Notes: generated by a model not told the origin, from the letters alone. A stretch of 64,000 bases of DNA from CAWGLW01 sp963823525 (GCA_963823525.1 CAWGLW010000001.1:617872-681871); one strand, 5' to 3'; positions 32,851-42,598 are shown, numbered from the stretch's first letter. Numbers and translations are program-made.

Positions 32851-34047
32851 CTATACGGCCGGCGGAACCGGTAAGAAGTAGCAAGCCAATCCGTCCAGAT
32901 CCGGATCGGGCAAAAGCTTGCTGATCTTAGTGACGTTTCCGGTGCCGCTGAACTTCGTCCCTGCGAGGTCAACCCGATCCGCCTCGATTTCTATCGTCCT
33001 GGATTTCGAAAAGGCGCGCGACAGCTTGACCTTGTAGCTTCCCGGCTGCTTCATCTCAAACTGGGCCGTTTGCGCAAGTCTTCCCCCGGTAAGACTCAGA
33101 CAGAATTTCTTCAGATTTTTCTGGCCGCTGCGCTCGATCCCGGTCGCCTTTAGGGTTTTTGTGCTGCCGAAACCCCCTAGCGCTGCAATATTCACGGTCG
33201 TCCCGTCACCGGTATTCGCCCCCAGAGGAATAGCAATGATGCGTCCCGTTCCGTCCAGGTCCTTGAACCGGAACACGTCGCTGCCTTCATCCCTTCCGTG
33301 CATGCCTTTACCACGGTTCACCACCCAGACACCGTTCCTGAACTCAGATTCTGAAGGCACGCTGCTGTCGCATTGCACGAAAGCGCCTCCATCCCGCACG
33401 GGTATTTTGCCGATTTGGGAGTTGCCGAAATGATGCGCCATGCTCGCGGAAATGACGACCATAGCGTCTACTTTCTGCTGCGCAAGTGTCAGGCTGAGCT
33501 GTCCTGCGTTCAAATCACCGCAGACGTCGAGCCCGAAGTGCATACCTTTCGCCCTGAAGTCCTGCGTCGTGTGGTTACCACCACGTCCTCCTGATATGAA
33601 CTCGGCAACTCCATTGGCAGCCTTGTCGACTTCGCCGTCGTTGTATTTCTTGTCGTAATCGAGCAGCAGATGCCCATCCAGCCAAGCGGGCGCAGAGTTG
33701 TATCCGTCATACGCTTTCGTCCCCGGGGCGGTTTTCGGGACCTGCCAGTTCACGGTACCCGGAAACATTATCAGGCCGTTGAGACTGTTGCTTACACTGC
33801 GCATCCAGCTATAAATATCGTTCTTCTCACTTTCGTCATACAGTTTGAATCCGGGCTTGATCCAGTAATACTCAGGAGCAGCAAACAGGTATACGGGGTG
33901 CTGCGCGTTCATTCGCTTGCTGGCCGCTCGCAGATAAGCGTGGGCCTTTACCAAAGCCCGGTTCAGGTTGGCCTTCTTTTGCGCAAGCGAAAGCGCGTGA
34001 ATTTCGGGCACTCTAACTTTCCAGATGGCGACGAAAAGTTCATGCAT
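32851..34047 (-). CDS. Nitrilase-superfamily (carbon-nitrogen hydrolase) protein
   Basis: The 398-residue protein has the nitrilase layout in its first 230 residues: FVAIWKVRVP start, FAAPEYYW with the catalytic Glu, and MHFGLDVCGDLNAG with the nucleophilic Cys, followed by VDAMVVISA. I cannot place the catalytic Lys with certainty. Residues from about 300 on form an extra beta-rich domain (LKATGIERSGQKNLKKF; MKQPGSYKVKLSRAFSKSRT) not usual in nitrilases. There is no signal peptide. It is the gene nearest the tRNA on its 3' side, where an integrase might be expected. Confidence 0.75.
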   Translation of the reverse strand: MHELFVAIWKVRVPEIHALSLAQKKANLNRALVKAHAYLRAASKRMNAQHPVYLFAAPEYYWIKPGFKLYDESEKNDIYSWMRSVSNSLNGLIMFPGTVNWQVPKTAPGTKAYDGYNSAPAWLDGHLLLDYDKKYNDGEVDKAANGVAEFISGGRGGNHTTQDFRAKGMHFGLDVCGDLNAGQLSLTLAQQKVDAMVVISASMAHHFGNSQIGKIPVRDGGAFVQCDSSVPSESEFRNGVWVVNRGKGMHGRDEGSDVFRFKDLDGTGRIIAIPLGANTGDGTTVNIAALGGFGSTKTLKATGIERSGQKNLKKFCLSLTGGRLAQTAQFEMKQPGSYKVKLSRAFSKSRTIEIEADRVDLAGTKFSGTGNVTKISKLLPDPDLDGLACYFLPVPPAV

Positions 34048-34269
34048 CTATTTCTTCTCCACTAACAGGTCACGGGCAGGCGGTCGGTGCCGACGGAAAT
34101 CGTCCAGCATCTTAGCAGTGGGTCATGTCTATCGCGCTGAGGCCCGATGGCGACAACATCCGAGATCCTATAGCCAATCTCTGTGAAGGGAGAGCGTAGG
34201 CTTCCGCGCCTGGCGCCCGCTCAGAGTGCGTCCTCTGTCAGGATTCCGGGAACCAACTTCTGTTCTGGA

Positions 34270-34369
34270 CCGACCCACCCGAAAACTGAAAGTCCGCGCG
34301 TCGGTATAGACGCCCCCGGAGCGTCCCCGGGCGATGCCGGAAACCGCATGAAAATCATCGAGTTGAAAA
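34270..34369. repeat. Repeat A, copy 8, abutting tRNA-Phe
   Basis: It reads from CCGACCCACCCGAAAACTGA through AGTCCGCGCGTCGGTATAGA, CGCCCCCGGAGCGTCCCCGG and CCGGAAACCGCATGAAAATC to GAGTTGAAAA, which touches the encoded CCA end of tRNA-Phe. On the tRNA strand the repeat is the immediate downstream sequence. Confidence 0.9.
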
Positions 34370-34445
<76 letters not shown>

Positions 34446-34565
34446 ATCGCAGAACAAGGTGCCGTGAATCCGGCCATACCTCGCTGAGGGGCGAGATTAG
34501 ACCCGACGGGCCTTCCCGGCGTCAAGGAAACGGCGCACGACATCCGCAACGGAAAACCGCCTGAT

Positions 34566-35648
34566 TTAGCCGGCCGGCACGGTCACGACCGGCGCTGTTC
34601 GCACCGCACCGGTCTCGGCCAGGGAGAGCAGCAACCCCGCGAACATGAAAATCTGCTTTGATTCGTAGTCGCGATCGCTGATCCAGAACCAATGATCGCG
34701 GAAGCGGACCTTGACCATCGCATTGTCCGGCTCATCGGTGCCGCTTGCGATCGTCAAAGGCAACAACGTGCGATCGTCTTGCGCCACCGAGTATCTGACA
34801 CGGCCCTCACCGAGGTGCTCCGCCGGCACGTCCACCGAGGCACCGATCTCACCGAGTATTTCAATCATCGACTTGCTCAGTACGGCAATCTCCGCACCGC
34901 CTTGCGGCACCCGCCCGAAAGTCAGCGCGAACTCCTGAACGCCGGAATCGAGACCCAGCGCGTTGCGGATGAACGTCAGGTCTTGTGCCGTCTCCGGGCT
35001 GACCGCTTCGCTGAAGAACATCACCGCGACCGCGTCACCTGCCCGACGCTCGATTCGGATGTCGAGTTTCTTCGAGAACTGCACACGCTGCATTGCGTCA
35101 AGCAGCGCCGCGTAGTCGCTGTCGCCTTCACCACCGAGTATGCGCAGGCGCGACGGGGCACTGACGTTATTGATTGACCGAACCGCCAGTCCGAAAATGA
35201 GTTTGACCGGCCAGCCCGACTGGGTCAGGCTGAACAGTGAGACCGGTGGAATCGGCGACAGCAGACTGCGCGTAAATCGATCGCCTGACAAGGGCGTGTA
35301 GGTAACCGTCGGCTGCTCCCGATAGCGGCCCGCAGCACCGAGGTTCTGGCTGTCCCCGCCGATAAGCCCCGTGCCCCACGCGGCGCCCGCGTTGACCGAA
35401 CCCTCGACGGCATAAGTCGAAATCACCGACGACACTTCAAGGAACATGGGTGCCTCGCCATAGCGCAAGGCCAGCGCGTTGAGCAGCAGTTGTTCCTGCG
35501 CCGATGAGCGCAATTCATTGGCATAGTCGAAGTGATCGCGATGAATCTTCCCCGGCCCGATTGAAGCGCAACCGGTCAAGAGCGCGATGACCGAAAGTAA
35601 CGCAACTCGCAGACCATTTGAGAACGGCCTTGATCTTGTCCCAGCCAT
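34566..35648 (-). CDS. Lipoprotein of unknown function
   Basis: The 360-residue protein has a lipobox (VALLSVIALLTGC, Cys at about 27). The mature part is well-behaved alpha/beta sequence with RSSAQEQLLLNALALRYGEA near the N-terminus and FRDHWFWISDRDYESKQIFM near the C-terminus. These blocks recur in uncharacterised gammaproteobacterial lipoproteins. It is probably periplasmic and membrane-anchored. It lies 69 bp downstream of the DUF1501 gene on the same strand and may belong to that transcription unit. Confidence 0.8.
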   Translation of the reverse strand: MAGTRSRPFSNGLRVALLSVIALLTGCASIGPGKIHRDHFDYANELRSSAQEQLLLNALALRYGEAPMFLEVSSVISTYAVEGSVNAGAAWGTGLIGGDSQNLGAAGRYREQPTVTYTPLSGDRFTRSLLSPIPPVSLFSLTQSGWPVKLIFGLAVRSINNVSAPSRLRILGGEGDSDYAALLDAMQRVQFSKKLDIRIERRAGDAVAVMFFSEAVSPETAQDLTFIRNALGLDSGVQEFALTFGRVPQGGAEIAVLSKSMIEILGEIGASVDVPAEHLGEGRVRYSVAQDDRTLLPLTIASGTDEPDNAMVKVRFRDHWFWISDRDYESKQIFMFAGLLLSLAETGAVRTAPVVTVPAG

Positions 35649-35717
35649 ACGAATTCCGCTCGCGTCGCGATGCCAGCCGTCTTTATACCGGCTTCGCCCG
35701 TACTGGCGCCAGCACGA

Positions 35718-37067
35718 TCAGACCATGAAGCCCAGATCGCGCTGTGCGAAGTTACCGAGGTTTGGCGCAATCAGGGACATCTGTGCGTCATCGATACCGA
35801 ACCAGCGGGCCAGCGTCGCCGCGTACTGGTCAGACGAAACCGCCGGAATAAACCGCCCGCCACCGACATCGTTCGCGGCACCGATCTCGAGCACCGGGTA
35901 CTGGCCGTAGATCTCCCGGCCGCGCACGGCATCACCGACCACCATCTGCACACCGCCCCAGGCGTGATCACTTCCGTCGCCATTGGAACTCAGCGAGCGG
36001 CCGAAGTCAGACTGCGTGAAAGCCGTCACCGAGGAGGCAACGCCAAGCTCAACCGTGGCCGCGTGAAACGCCGCGAGGCTGGCACTGACATTGGCCAGCA
36101 GACCCGGTTGCTCTGTGATCTGTTCATCGTGCGTATCGAAACCACCGGCGGCAACAAAAAAGACCTGCCGCGTCATGCCGAGTTGCTCGCGGACCGCAAT
36201 CATTTTCGCGACGGTGGCGAGCTGGGTCGCCAGCGGCGAACCCGGGAACACCGTGGCCAGCGGAGGTGCCGATGCCAGCGCCGAATTGACGAGCTGCGCG
36301 TTCGCGAGCGCTCGCTCGTGGACATCGGCATAGGCTCGCTCGTAGACCGAGGGATGATCCGCGCCAAGGATTCGCTCAAACGCGCTTTGACGGGCGAGTC
36401 GCTTGCCTGAACTGCCAAAGGCTTTCAGTGAGTCTGCCCCTGTCGCACCCATCACGTAAGGTGTCGCTGACGTGCCGGCCTGGAACAGCGTGCTTCCGGA
36501 CAAAGAGACGTTCATCGCCAGACGCTGTCCCGCCAACTGACCCGCAAGCGCATCGGCCATGCGCCCGGCCCAGCCGGTCTTCGACGGGATTCGTCCGCGC
36601 AGCGTGTGCCACTGGCCCTGCTGATCATTGTGAGAGAACAATTGCGGCGGTACCGGGACGGTCTTTGCGCGGTACTGATCGAGTGTCGTCGGTGCGATCA
36701 AGGGTCCTATGTTGGCGACGACGGCACATCGGCCCTGATCGAACAACTGGCCCAGTTGGCCCATCGCTGGATGAAACCCGTAGTCACTGCCATCGGTGGG
36801 CACGATCGGCAGCAGGGCGTCGCGGGCGATCGCAAGGTTCTGCCGCGAGGCCGCGTAAGCGTTGTATTCAGCCTCGGATCTCGGGACAACCATGCTCCAG
36901 GAATCGTTGCCGCCGAGCAGAAACACGCAGACCAGCGCCTTGTAATCGCTGAATCCGTCAAGCGTCGCCGCCTCGGCAAGCACCGACCCCGGCGTACGGC
37001 CCATCGCATAGAGCAACCCGCCTGCGCTGGCGGCATGGAGAAAACGACGTCGTGTCAAACGATTCAT
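35718..37067 (-). CDS. DUF1501 protein with Tat signal
   Basis: The 449-residue protein begins with a twin-arginine signal (TRRRFLHAASAGGLLYAMG) and has the DUF1501 blocks ALVCVFLLGGNDSWSMVVP, ARDALLPI, FFVAAGGFDTHDEQ and SVTAFTQSDFGRSLSSNGDG followed by DHAWGG. The family is related to the alkaline phosphatase/sulfatase fold and is exported folded by the Tat system. It starts 10 bp after the DUF1800 gene ends. The two families are almost always neighbours, so they are probably partners. Its substrate is unknown. Confidence 0.93.
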   Translation of the reverse strand: MNRLTRRRFLHAASAGGLLYAMGRTPGSVLAEAATLDGFSDYKALVCVFLLGGNDSWSMVVPRSEAEYNAYAASRQNLAIARDALLPIVPTDGSDYGFHPAMGQLGQLFDQGRCAVVANIGPLIAPTTLDQYRAKTVPVPPQLFSHNDQQGQWHTLRGRIPSKTGWAGRMADALAGQLAGQRLAMNVSLSGSTLFQAGTSATPYVMGATGADSLKAFGSSGKRLARQSAFERILGADHPSVYERAYADVHERALANAQLVNSALASAPPLATVFPGSPLATQLATVAKMIAVREQLGMTRQVFFVAAGGFDTHDEQITEQPGLLANVSASLAAFHAATVELGVASSVTAFTQSDFGRSLSSNGDGSDHAWGGVQMVVGDAVRGREIYGQYPVLEIGAANDVGGGRFIPAVSSDQYAATLARWFGIDDAQMSLIAPNLGNFAQRDLGFMV

Positions 37068-37077
37068 GCCCGGTTCC

Positions 37078-40000
37078 TCAGCGCTGCGTGGCGAATTCTG
37101 GCGATGTCACCACCAGGTACAAGGCCTCGGCGACCCGATTGCCCGGCTTGCTGAGCGGTTGTCCCGCCGCCAGGGCCATGGCCTCTGCCTTGAGTTGGGG
37201 CGAAATTAAACCGCCCAGGAGTTTCGCAGCGATGCGCGTGACCAGCGCATCGGTATCGGCGGCAAGCCCGACCTCCTCGTCGATGTTGAGAACGATCACC
37301 CGGGCGCCGAGGCCGCTCACCGTGGAATTCCGCAGGAAGACCTGGTCGTAGAAGAAATTCGCCGCTGTGCTCGCACGATGCTCGGTAATGATCTCCGCTT
37401 CCGGCGCAACCAGTCCCCGGTCTGCCACCTCGCCCACTGGCGCAAACGACGGACTGAAGAAGTTGAACACGGACGGCGAAAGCAGCGGTCCCTCGCCGAG
37501 GACGTCAGCCACCTCGTCAAACTTGAATTCGCCGTTAGCCGCGGCCGCATCGTAGGCCCGCCAAAGATGCGTCAATCTCAACAGCGGCTCTTTGAGCTTA
37601 CCTTCGGTATCGCTCGCGGGCTCAGCGCGAGCCTCCGCGTCGAGCAGGATCGCACGGACGACAGCAGCCAGGTTGCCGCGCTCGCCATTGCCATCGTCGT
37701 TGAACGTCGCTGCGACGCGCGCCACATAGGCCGGCGATGGATTGCTCGTGACCAATCGCTTGATCAACTGCCCGGCAATGAACGGTCCGACGTTCGGGTG
37801 GTTGAAGACGTTGTCCAGCGCATCGGCCAGGTCCTGCTCCGCCGACTGACCGGCCGGGAGCGCCGGCTTGACGACACCCGGGTAGCTCAACAGTGTCTTC
37901 GCATCGGTGTCGTGCTGCTCCGGGTAGGCCTGCATCGGGACCACCTGGTTCTCGTTGGTTCGCGTGGCCGCGGAGAACTGGGCTGCACCGGCATAGTGCC
38001 AACCCGTGAAGACCCGGGCGAAGTTCTCGATCGTGGACTGGTCGTACGTTGGAATCGGCACGCCGTCAGAGTCCAGCTTCTCGGTTCCATCGGTATTGAG
38101 TTGCACCAGGCCGATCGAGAAAAGCTGCATCAACTCACGTGCGTAGTTCTCGTCGGACCGGATGTTCAGCACCGGATCGGGCTTCTGATTACCCAGCGCC
38201 GACAGGTAAACGCCCATGGCTGGATGCAGCGTGACGTCCTCGAGCAGTTCACGGAAATTGCCGAAGGCATGCTGAACGAGCGTGTCGTTGTAGGCGGCCA
38301 CGGACAACGGCTGACGCCACAGCGGTCCAACTTCCGAGACGACGAGAATCTGGGACAGCGCAAATGCGACGCGAAGCCGCAACTGGTCCTGCCCGTTGAC
38401 GGCATTTTCGAACCATTTCGTGCGGCGTGCCTCTGACGAGACCCGAGGATTGTAAGGATTCGCCAGCACCGCCGCCTGGGTCGCCGGTAACTCCAGCGAC
38501 GCCGGCAAGGCCATTTGATCGGCTATCCAGCGCCCATAAGCTTCTGGTGCATCACCCAGCGCAACCAACGCCTGAATGTCGCTCTGCGTCGGTCCGAAAG
38601 TGCTCTGGCTAAGGAACCGGAAAGCCGCCGCGTCAGTAATTGCGTTCGCCGGATCCTGGACGAAGACAGTGACTGTCTCCCAGGCCGAATCGGAGTCGTT
38701 CAGGCACTCGAGCGTAAAGCTCGTCGTTGCCGAGAGCGGGCCGGTTGATTCCGAACCACTGGTTGGCCTGGGCCCGGTCCAGCCATCGTGTGCACTACAG
38801 GCGCTCACGTTCGCGGAGGACCAGGTCAGCGTCGCGGGCTCGCCGGGCGCCACCGTGCCAGGCTCGGCACTCAGGGTTACCGAAGGCACAGGCACCGGCT
38901 CGGTAACCGTCACGGTCACGCTCTGTGCAGCCGTGCCACCCTCACCCGTGCAGCTCAGCGTGAACTGTGTGGTCGCAGCGAGCGCCGCAGTGCTCTCGCT
39001 GCCGCTGGTTGCCTTGCCCCCGCTCCATCCATCGCTGGCTGTGCACGAGGTCGCATCGGTCGATGACCAGCTCAGGGTCGTGACCGAGCCGGTTTCAACG
39101 GCGATCGGATCGGCACTGAGCGTGACGGTCGGTGCCGGTGCCGGCTCCCTGACCGTCACGGTCACGCTCTGCTCAGCCGGGCCATAGTCACCGGTGCAGC
39201 TCAGCGTGAAACTCGTCGTTGCAACGAGCGGTGCGCTGGCCTCGCTGCCACTCGTCGGCTTGTCACCCGCCCAGCCACCGCTGGCCGCGCAGGCCGTTAC
39301 ATTCTCTGACGACCAAGACAGCGTCGCTGTCTCGCCCGAGAGCACACTCGTCGGCTCGGCACTCAGGGTTACCGAAGGCACAGGCACCGGCTCGGTAACC
39401 GTCACGGTCACGCTCTGTGCAGACGTGCCACCCTCACCCGTGCAGCTGAGCGTGAACTGTGTGGTCGCAACGAGCGCCGCAGTGCTCTCGCTGCCACTGG
39501 TTGCCTTGCCCCCGCTCCATCCATCGCTGGCTGTGCACGAGGTCGCATCGGTCGATGACCAGCTCAGGGTCGTGACCGAGCCGGTTTCAACGGCGATCGG
39601 ATCGGCACTGAGCGTGACGGTCGGTGCCGGTGCCGGCTCCCTGACCGTCACGGTTACGCTCTGCTCAGCCGGGCCATAGTCACCGGTGCAGCTCAGCGTG
39701 AAGCTCGTCGTTGCAACGAGCGGCGCGCTGCTCTCGCTGCCACTCATCGCCTTCTCACCCGCCCAGCCGCCGCTGGCCGTGCAGGCCGTTACATTCTCTG
39801 ATGACCAAGACAGCGTCGCTGTCTCGCCCGAGAGCACACTCGTCGGCTCAGCACTCAGGGTTACCGAAGGCGTATTGTCGGGCGCCTCCGGTACGCTGAT
39901 GCTTCGCAACCGGGAGTGGGCGCTGTAATTGCCCGCGGCATCAAACGCGACCACCGCGTAGGTGTAGGGACGGCCGGGCACGACCGACGTATCCGCAAAC

Positions 40001-40332
40001 GTGGTAACCGGCCCGACCGAGAGCAGTTCGGGCCCGAACTCACGACTGTCGGCCCGATGAATGGCGTAGCCGGTGGTAGCTACATTGTCGGGTGACTCGA
40101 GCCATGTCAGGACGGGGATATTGTTGACGATGTCAACCGAGAGGTTCCAGGGCCGTCTCGGCGCCAGCGTATCGGCAACGACGCTCTCATCGTCAACAAC
40201 CGCGTCAGTGCTGAGAGGCGCCGTGTTGCCCTCGGCCTGCGCTGCAAAAACGGCGGCGGAAAGGATGGCCGCCACGGCCACACGCTTCCATAACCGCCAC
40301 GCGTATTGTTCATTCCTTTGATCGGGAGACAC
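37078..40332 (-). CDS. DUF1800 protein with fibronectin-like and Ig-like repeats
   Basis: The 1,084-residue secreted protein starts at a GTG and has a signal peptide (AVAAILSAAVFAAQA), then one fibronectin-III-like domain (about 58-148). Five Ig-like repeats of about 82 residues follow (from 156; VTLSAEPTSVLSGETATLSW and variants), each with a disulfide-type Cys pair. The DUF1800 domain begins at about 570 (FRFLSQSTFGPTQ, ELMQLFSIGLVQL, GLVAPEAEIITEHR). Repeats 1-2 and 3-4 are a recent tandem duplication. It is the partner of the DUF1501 protein. The repeats probably extend the domain from the surface. Confidence 0.92.
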   Translation of the reverse strand: MSPDQRNEQYAWRLWKRVAVAAILSAAVFAAQAEGNTAPLSTDAVVDDESVVADTLAPRRPWNLSVDIVNNIPVLTWLESPDNVATTGYAIHRADSREFGPELLSVGPVTTFADTSVVPGRPYTYAVVAFDAAGNYSAHSRLRSISVPEAPDNTPSVTLSAEPTSVLSGETATLSWSSENVTACTASGGWAGEKAMSGSESSAPLVATTSFTLSCTGDYGPAEQSVTVTVREPAPAPTVTLSADPIAVETGSVTTLSWSSTDATSCTASDGWSGGKATSGSESTAALVATTQFTLSCTGEGGTSAQSVTVTVTEPVPVPSVTLSAEPTSVLSGETATLSWSSENVTACAASGGWAGDKPTSGSEASAPLVATTSFTLSCTGDYGPAEQSVTVTVREPAPAPTVTLSADPIAVETGSVTTLSWSSTDATSCTASDGWSGGKATSGSESTAALAATTQFTLSCTGEGGTAAQSVTVTVTEPVPVPSVTLSAEPGTVAPGEPATLTWSSANVSACSAHDGWTGPRPTSGSESTGPLSATTSFTLECLNDSDSAWETVTVFVQDPANAITDAAAFRFLSQSTFGPTQSDIQALVALGDAPEAYGRWIADQMALPASLELPATQAAVLANPYNPRVSSEARRTKWFENAVNGQDQLRLRVAFALSQILVVSEVGPLWRQPLSVAAYNDTLVQHAFGNFRELLEDVTLHPAMGVYLSALGNQKPDPVLNIRSDENYARELMQLFSIGLVQLNTDGTEKLDSDGVPIPTYDQSTIENFARVFTGWHYAGAAQFSAATRTNENQVVPMQAYPEQHDTDAKTLLSYPGVVKPALPAGQSAEQDLADALDNVFNHPNVGPFIAGQLIKRLVTSNPSPAYVARVAATFNDDGNGERGNLAAVVRAILLDAEARAEPASDTEGKLKEPLLRLTHLWRAYDAAAANGEFKFDEVADVLGEGPLLSPSVFNFFSPSFAPVGEVADRGLVAPEAEIITEHRASTAANFFYDQVFLRNSTVSGLGARVIVLNIDEEVGLAADTDALVTRIAAKLLGGLISPQLKAEAMALAAGQPLSKPGNRVAEALYLVVTSPEFATQR
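38884..39867. repeat. 492-bp tandem duplication inside the DUF1800 gene
   Basis: Two nearly identical 492-bp units (39,376-39,867 and 38,884-39,375) lie head to tail. Each encodes two different Ig-like domains (164 residues). Landmarks such as TCAGGGTTACCGAAGG recur at 38,871, 39,363 and 39,855, exactly 492 apart. The length is a multiple of three, so the frame is kept. Confidence 0.92.
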
Positions 40333-40472
40333 GGCTTGAAGAGTCCTTTCGAGTAGGTGCGTGAGGCTCGCAGATGAACCGGTGACGCGTCAATATGCAG
40401 ACTGCATAAGGCCGCTGATTATGTGAAAGCGCGCGCTGATTTTGTCGGCACTTAACGGAATCTCATCAGTCA

Positions 40473-42188
40473 TCAACGCGTATTAAAAAAACAAAGCTCC
40501 CCGAAACGCGTTTGCTCATCGATTATCGATTCGCATTCCGGCGGCTCTCCGAGATGAGCGGCCAGCGCGCGTGCTTCGACCAGGCATTCGGCATAGTGCT
40601 CACTGCGTTTCGCAGCCGGCAGCGCGCTTTCATCGCAACCGCCCGCCTTAAGCGCAGCCGCGATTGAAAACTCCTGCCGCGATTCCTGGTATTCGCGGTG
40701 ACTCCACATGCCGCTCTCGGCGTTGAAATCGTACAACGACAGAAAACGGTGCCCGTGTTCTGCGAGAAATTCCACCGACTCGATCACAAAATCGGCTTCT
40801 ACGTCATCCATCGCATAGTGAAAGCCCACCCGACACCAGCCGGGCTTGATGCCCTGGAATCCTTTTTTCACCCAGCCCCGATAGGCTTCCGAGGTGGGCT
40901 CGTCGATGCCGAGCAGGCGATGTCCGTAGGGGCCTGCGCAGGAGCAGCCGGCGCGCGACTGGATGCCGAAAAGGTCATTGAGCAGGACGGTCACGAGCTT
41001 GGGATGCAGGTACCGTCCGCGAGGGTCACGCAGATTGAATGACACGATGCCGATACGCCGCGCCGGATCGGTGTTTCCGAGGATCTCGATACGCTCGTTG
41101 CTGCCCCAGCGTTTCATCGCGCGGCGCAGCAGCGTCTGCTCACGCTCTTCGATACGCGCCACGCCAATTTCGTCCTTGAGCTCTAAAACCAGCGCCGCCT
41201 TCAGGGTCTGCAGAACGCCCGGTGTGCCGGCCTTCTCACGCTCCTCGATATCGGCGATGAAGTCCTGGTCAACCGGGCTGACGTAGTCAACGGTGCCGCC
41301 GCCGGCCACACTCGGCGGCAGGTCGCGCCGATACAGGCGATTGTTGAAAACCAGCACGCCGCTCGAACCCGGACCGCCGAGGAACTTGTGCGGCGACAGG
41401 AACACTGCATCGAGCGAGCAGTCGCCACCGTGGCCATCCGGCTCCGGGTTCATGTCGATTTCGTCGTACGGTGCGCTCGCTGCATAGTCGAAACAGGCGT
41501 AGGCATCGTGTGCGTGCAGCAACCGCGCAATATCCGCGACCGGCGAGCGCATGCCCGTGACATTGGATGCTGCTGAAAACGAGCCGATGCGCAGTCGTCC
41601 CTGGTAGACCGGGTCCTGCAGCAGGGCCCGCAGGTGTTCGAGGTCGATACCGCCGTCGGTCGCAAGGTTGACCTCCACGACCGTAGCCAGGCCCTGTCGC
41701 CAGGTGACCTCATTGGAGTGATGCTCATACGGGCCGACAAACACGACAGGCTGGTGGGCCTGCTGGAAACTGCAGAACTCGGCGAAGCGTTGCTCGCCCA
41801 TGAATTCCGTGAGTTCTTCACTCAACACGTCGCGGGTTGCCGGGGACAAGGCCACGCCGATGATCTGCTGGAACTTGTCGATCGCGCCCGTAGCGCCGGT
41901 ACCGCACGCGATCACGCTGCCGTGCGCACCGGCGTTGACGGCTCGCTTGATGCTCCGCTCGGCCTCGTGCAGCAGTTCACTCATGCTGCGGCCCGTCAGA
42001 TCGTCCTCCGTGTGCGTGTTGGCGTAGATGCGCTGCAGGTTCTGCAGGTATTTCTCTACGAACAACAGGCAGCGCCCCGAGGCGGTGTAGTCGCAATAGA
42101 CCATCAGGCGCCGCCCGAACGGCGTTTCGAACGATGAATCAATGCCGACGATCTGGCGCCGCAGAAAGTCGAAACTCCAGTTTTTCAT
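40473..42188 (-). CDS. Class V aminotransferase-fold PLP enzyme (cysteine-desulfurase-like)
   Basis: From the ATG at 42188 (MKNWSFDFLRRQIVG) the 571-residue protein has the fold-type I features CDYTASGRCL near the N-terminus, CGTGATGAIDKFQ (cofactor phosphate), FDYAASAPYDEID (D234) and SPHKFLGGPGSSGVL with the PLP-binding K268. RAGCSCAGPYGH (415, 417) puts cysteines where SufS/CsdA enzymes have the catalytic Cys. It is about 150 residues longer than SufS, with a C-terminal helical extension. It may release sulfur from cysteine or act on another amino acid. No iron-sulfur genes are adjacent. Confidence 0.88.
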   Translation of the reverse strand: MKNWSFDFLRRQIVGIDSSFETPFGRRLMVYCDYTASGRCLLFVEKYLQNLQRIYANTHTEDDLTGRSMSELLHEAERSIKRAVNAGAHGSVIACGTGATGAIDKFQQIIGVALSPATRDVLSEELTEFMGEQRFAEFCSFQQAHQPVVFVGPYEHHSNEVTWRQGLATVVEVNLATDGGIDLEHLRALLQDPVYQGRLRIGSFSAASNVTGMRSPVADIARLLHAHDAYACFDYAASAPYDEIDMNPEPDGHGGDCSLDAVFLSPHKFLGGPGSSGVLVFNNRLYRRDLPPSVAGGGTVDYVSPVDQDFIADIEEREKAGTPGVLQTLKAALVLELKDEIGVARIEEREQTLLRRAMKRWGSNERIEILGNTDPARRIGIVSFNLRDPRGRYLHPKLVTVLLNDLFGIQSRAGCSCAGPYGHRLLGIDEPTSEAYRGWVKKGFQGIKPGWCRVGFHYAMDDVEADFVIESVEFLAEHGHRFLSLYDFNAESGMWSHREYQESRQEFSIAAALKAGGCDESALPAAKRSEHYAECLVEARALAAHLGEPPECESIIDEQTRFGELCFFNTR

Positions 42189-42352
42189 GCGCCGTATTGT
42201 ACGAGGTGCGACGCCATGGCGCTGTTCACTGCCGCACACCGCGGGGGAAACGGCCACGATCACGTTCCAATGAGGGTTTTCCGGCCCTGACGCCGCCTTA
42301 AATAGGGCTAACATGATGTTGCGGAAGTTCACCAATCGACGGGAGTCAAGCC

Positions 42353-42598
42353 ATGATGCAGAACCCCACGATCCCACAGGTTGGCGCACAGGACCCTCAG
42401 CTGAAGAATTCGCCGATCGCCGAGGAAGAAGGCGAAGACACGGAGGTTGTGCGACAGCAGGTCCCCGGTGAGCCGGTCTGCTTTTTCAACGGCAAGGCCT
42501 ACGAAAACGGCGACTACGTGGCCAGCGGGCCCGAGCTGTTGCGCTGCAGCTACGGTATCTGGATCGATGCGGGCGGCAGCGATCCCGGCAACCCCTGA
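42353..42598 (+). CDS. DUF1496 protein
   Basis: The 81-residue protein contains VCFFNGKAYENGDYVASG and LLRCSYGIWIDAGG, the DUF1496 (YnjH-like) core with two cysteines. A GGGAG site precedes the double ATG. It has no obvious signal peptide, although some family members are exported. It is a single gene divergent from the PLP-enzyme gene. Function is unknown. Confidence 0.75.
   Translation: MMQNPTIPQVGAQDPQLKNSPIAEEEGEDTEVVRQQVPGEPVCFFNGKAYENGDYVASGPELLRCSYGIWIDAGGSDPGNP

Noticed and set aside
907..34369. Repeat A as integron attC sites
   Set aside because: attC needs RYYYAAC and GTTRRRY boxes at opposite ends. Only a GTTCAAC-like box occurs at one end of some copies, the other end has none, and no integron integrase is visible.
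907..34369. Repeat A as a CRISPR array
   Set aside because: The copies are 1-15 kb apart with genes between them, not separated by short spacers. No cas genes are present.
37378..38436. 352-residue plus-strand open frame
   Set aside because: It is opposite the DUF1800 domain, which has clear family motifs on the minus strand.
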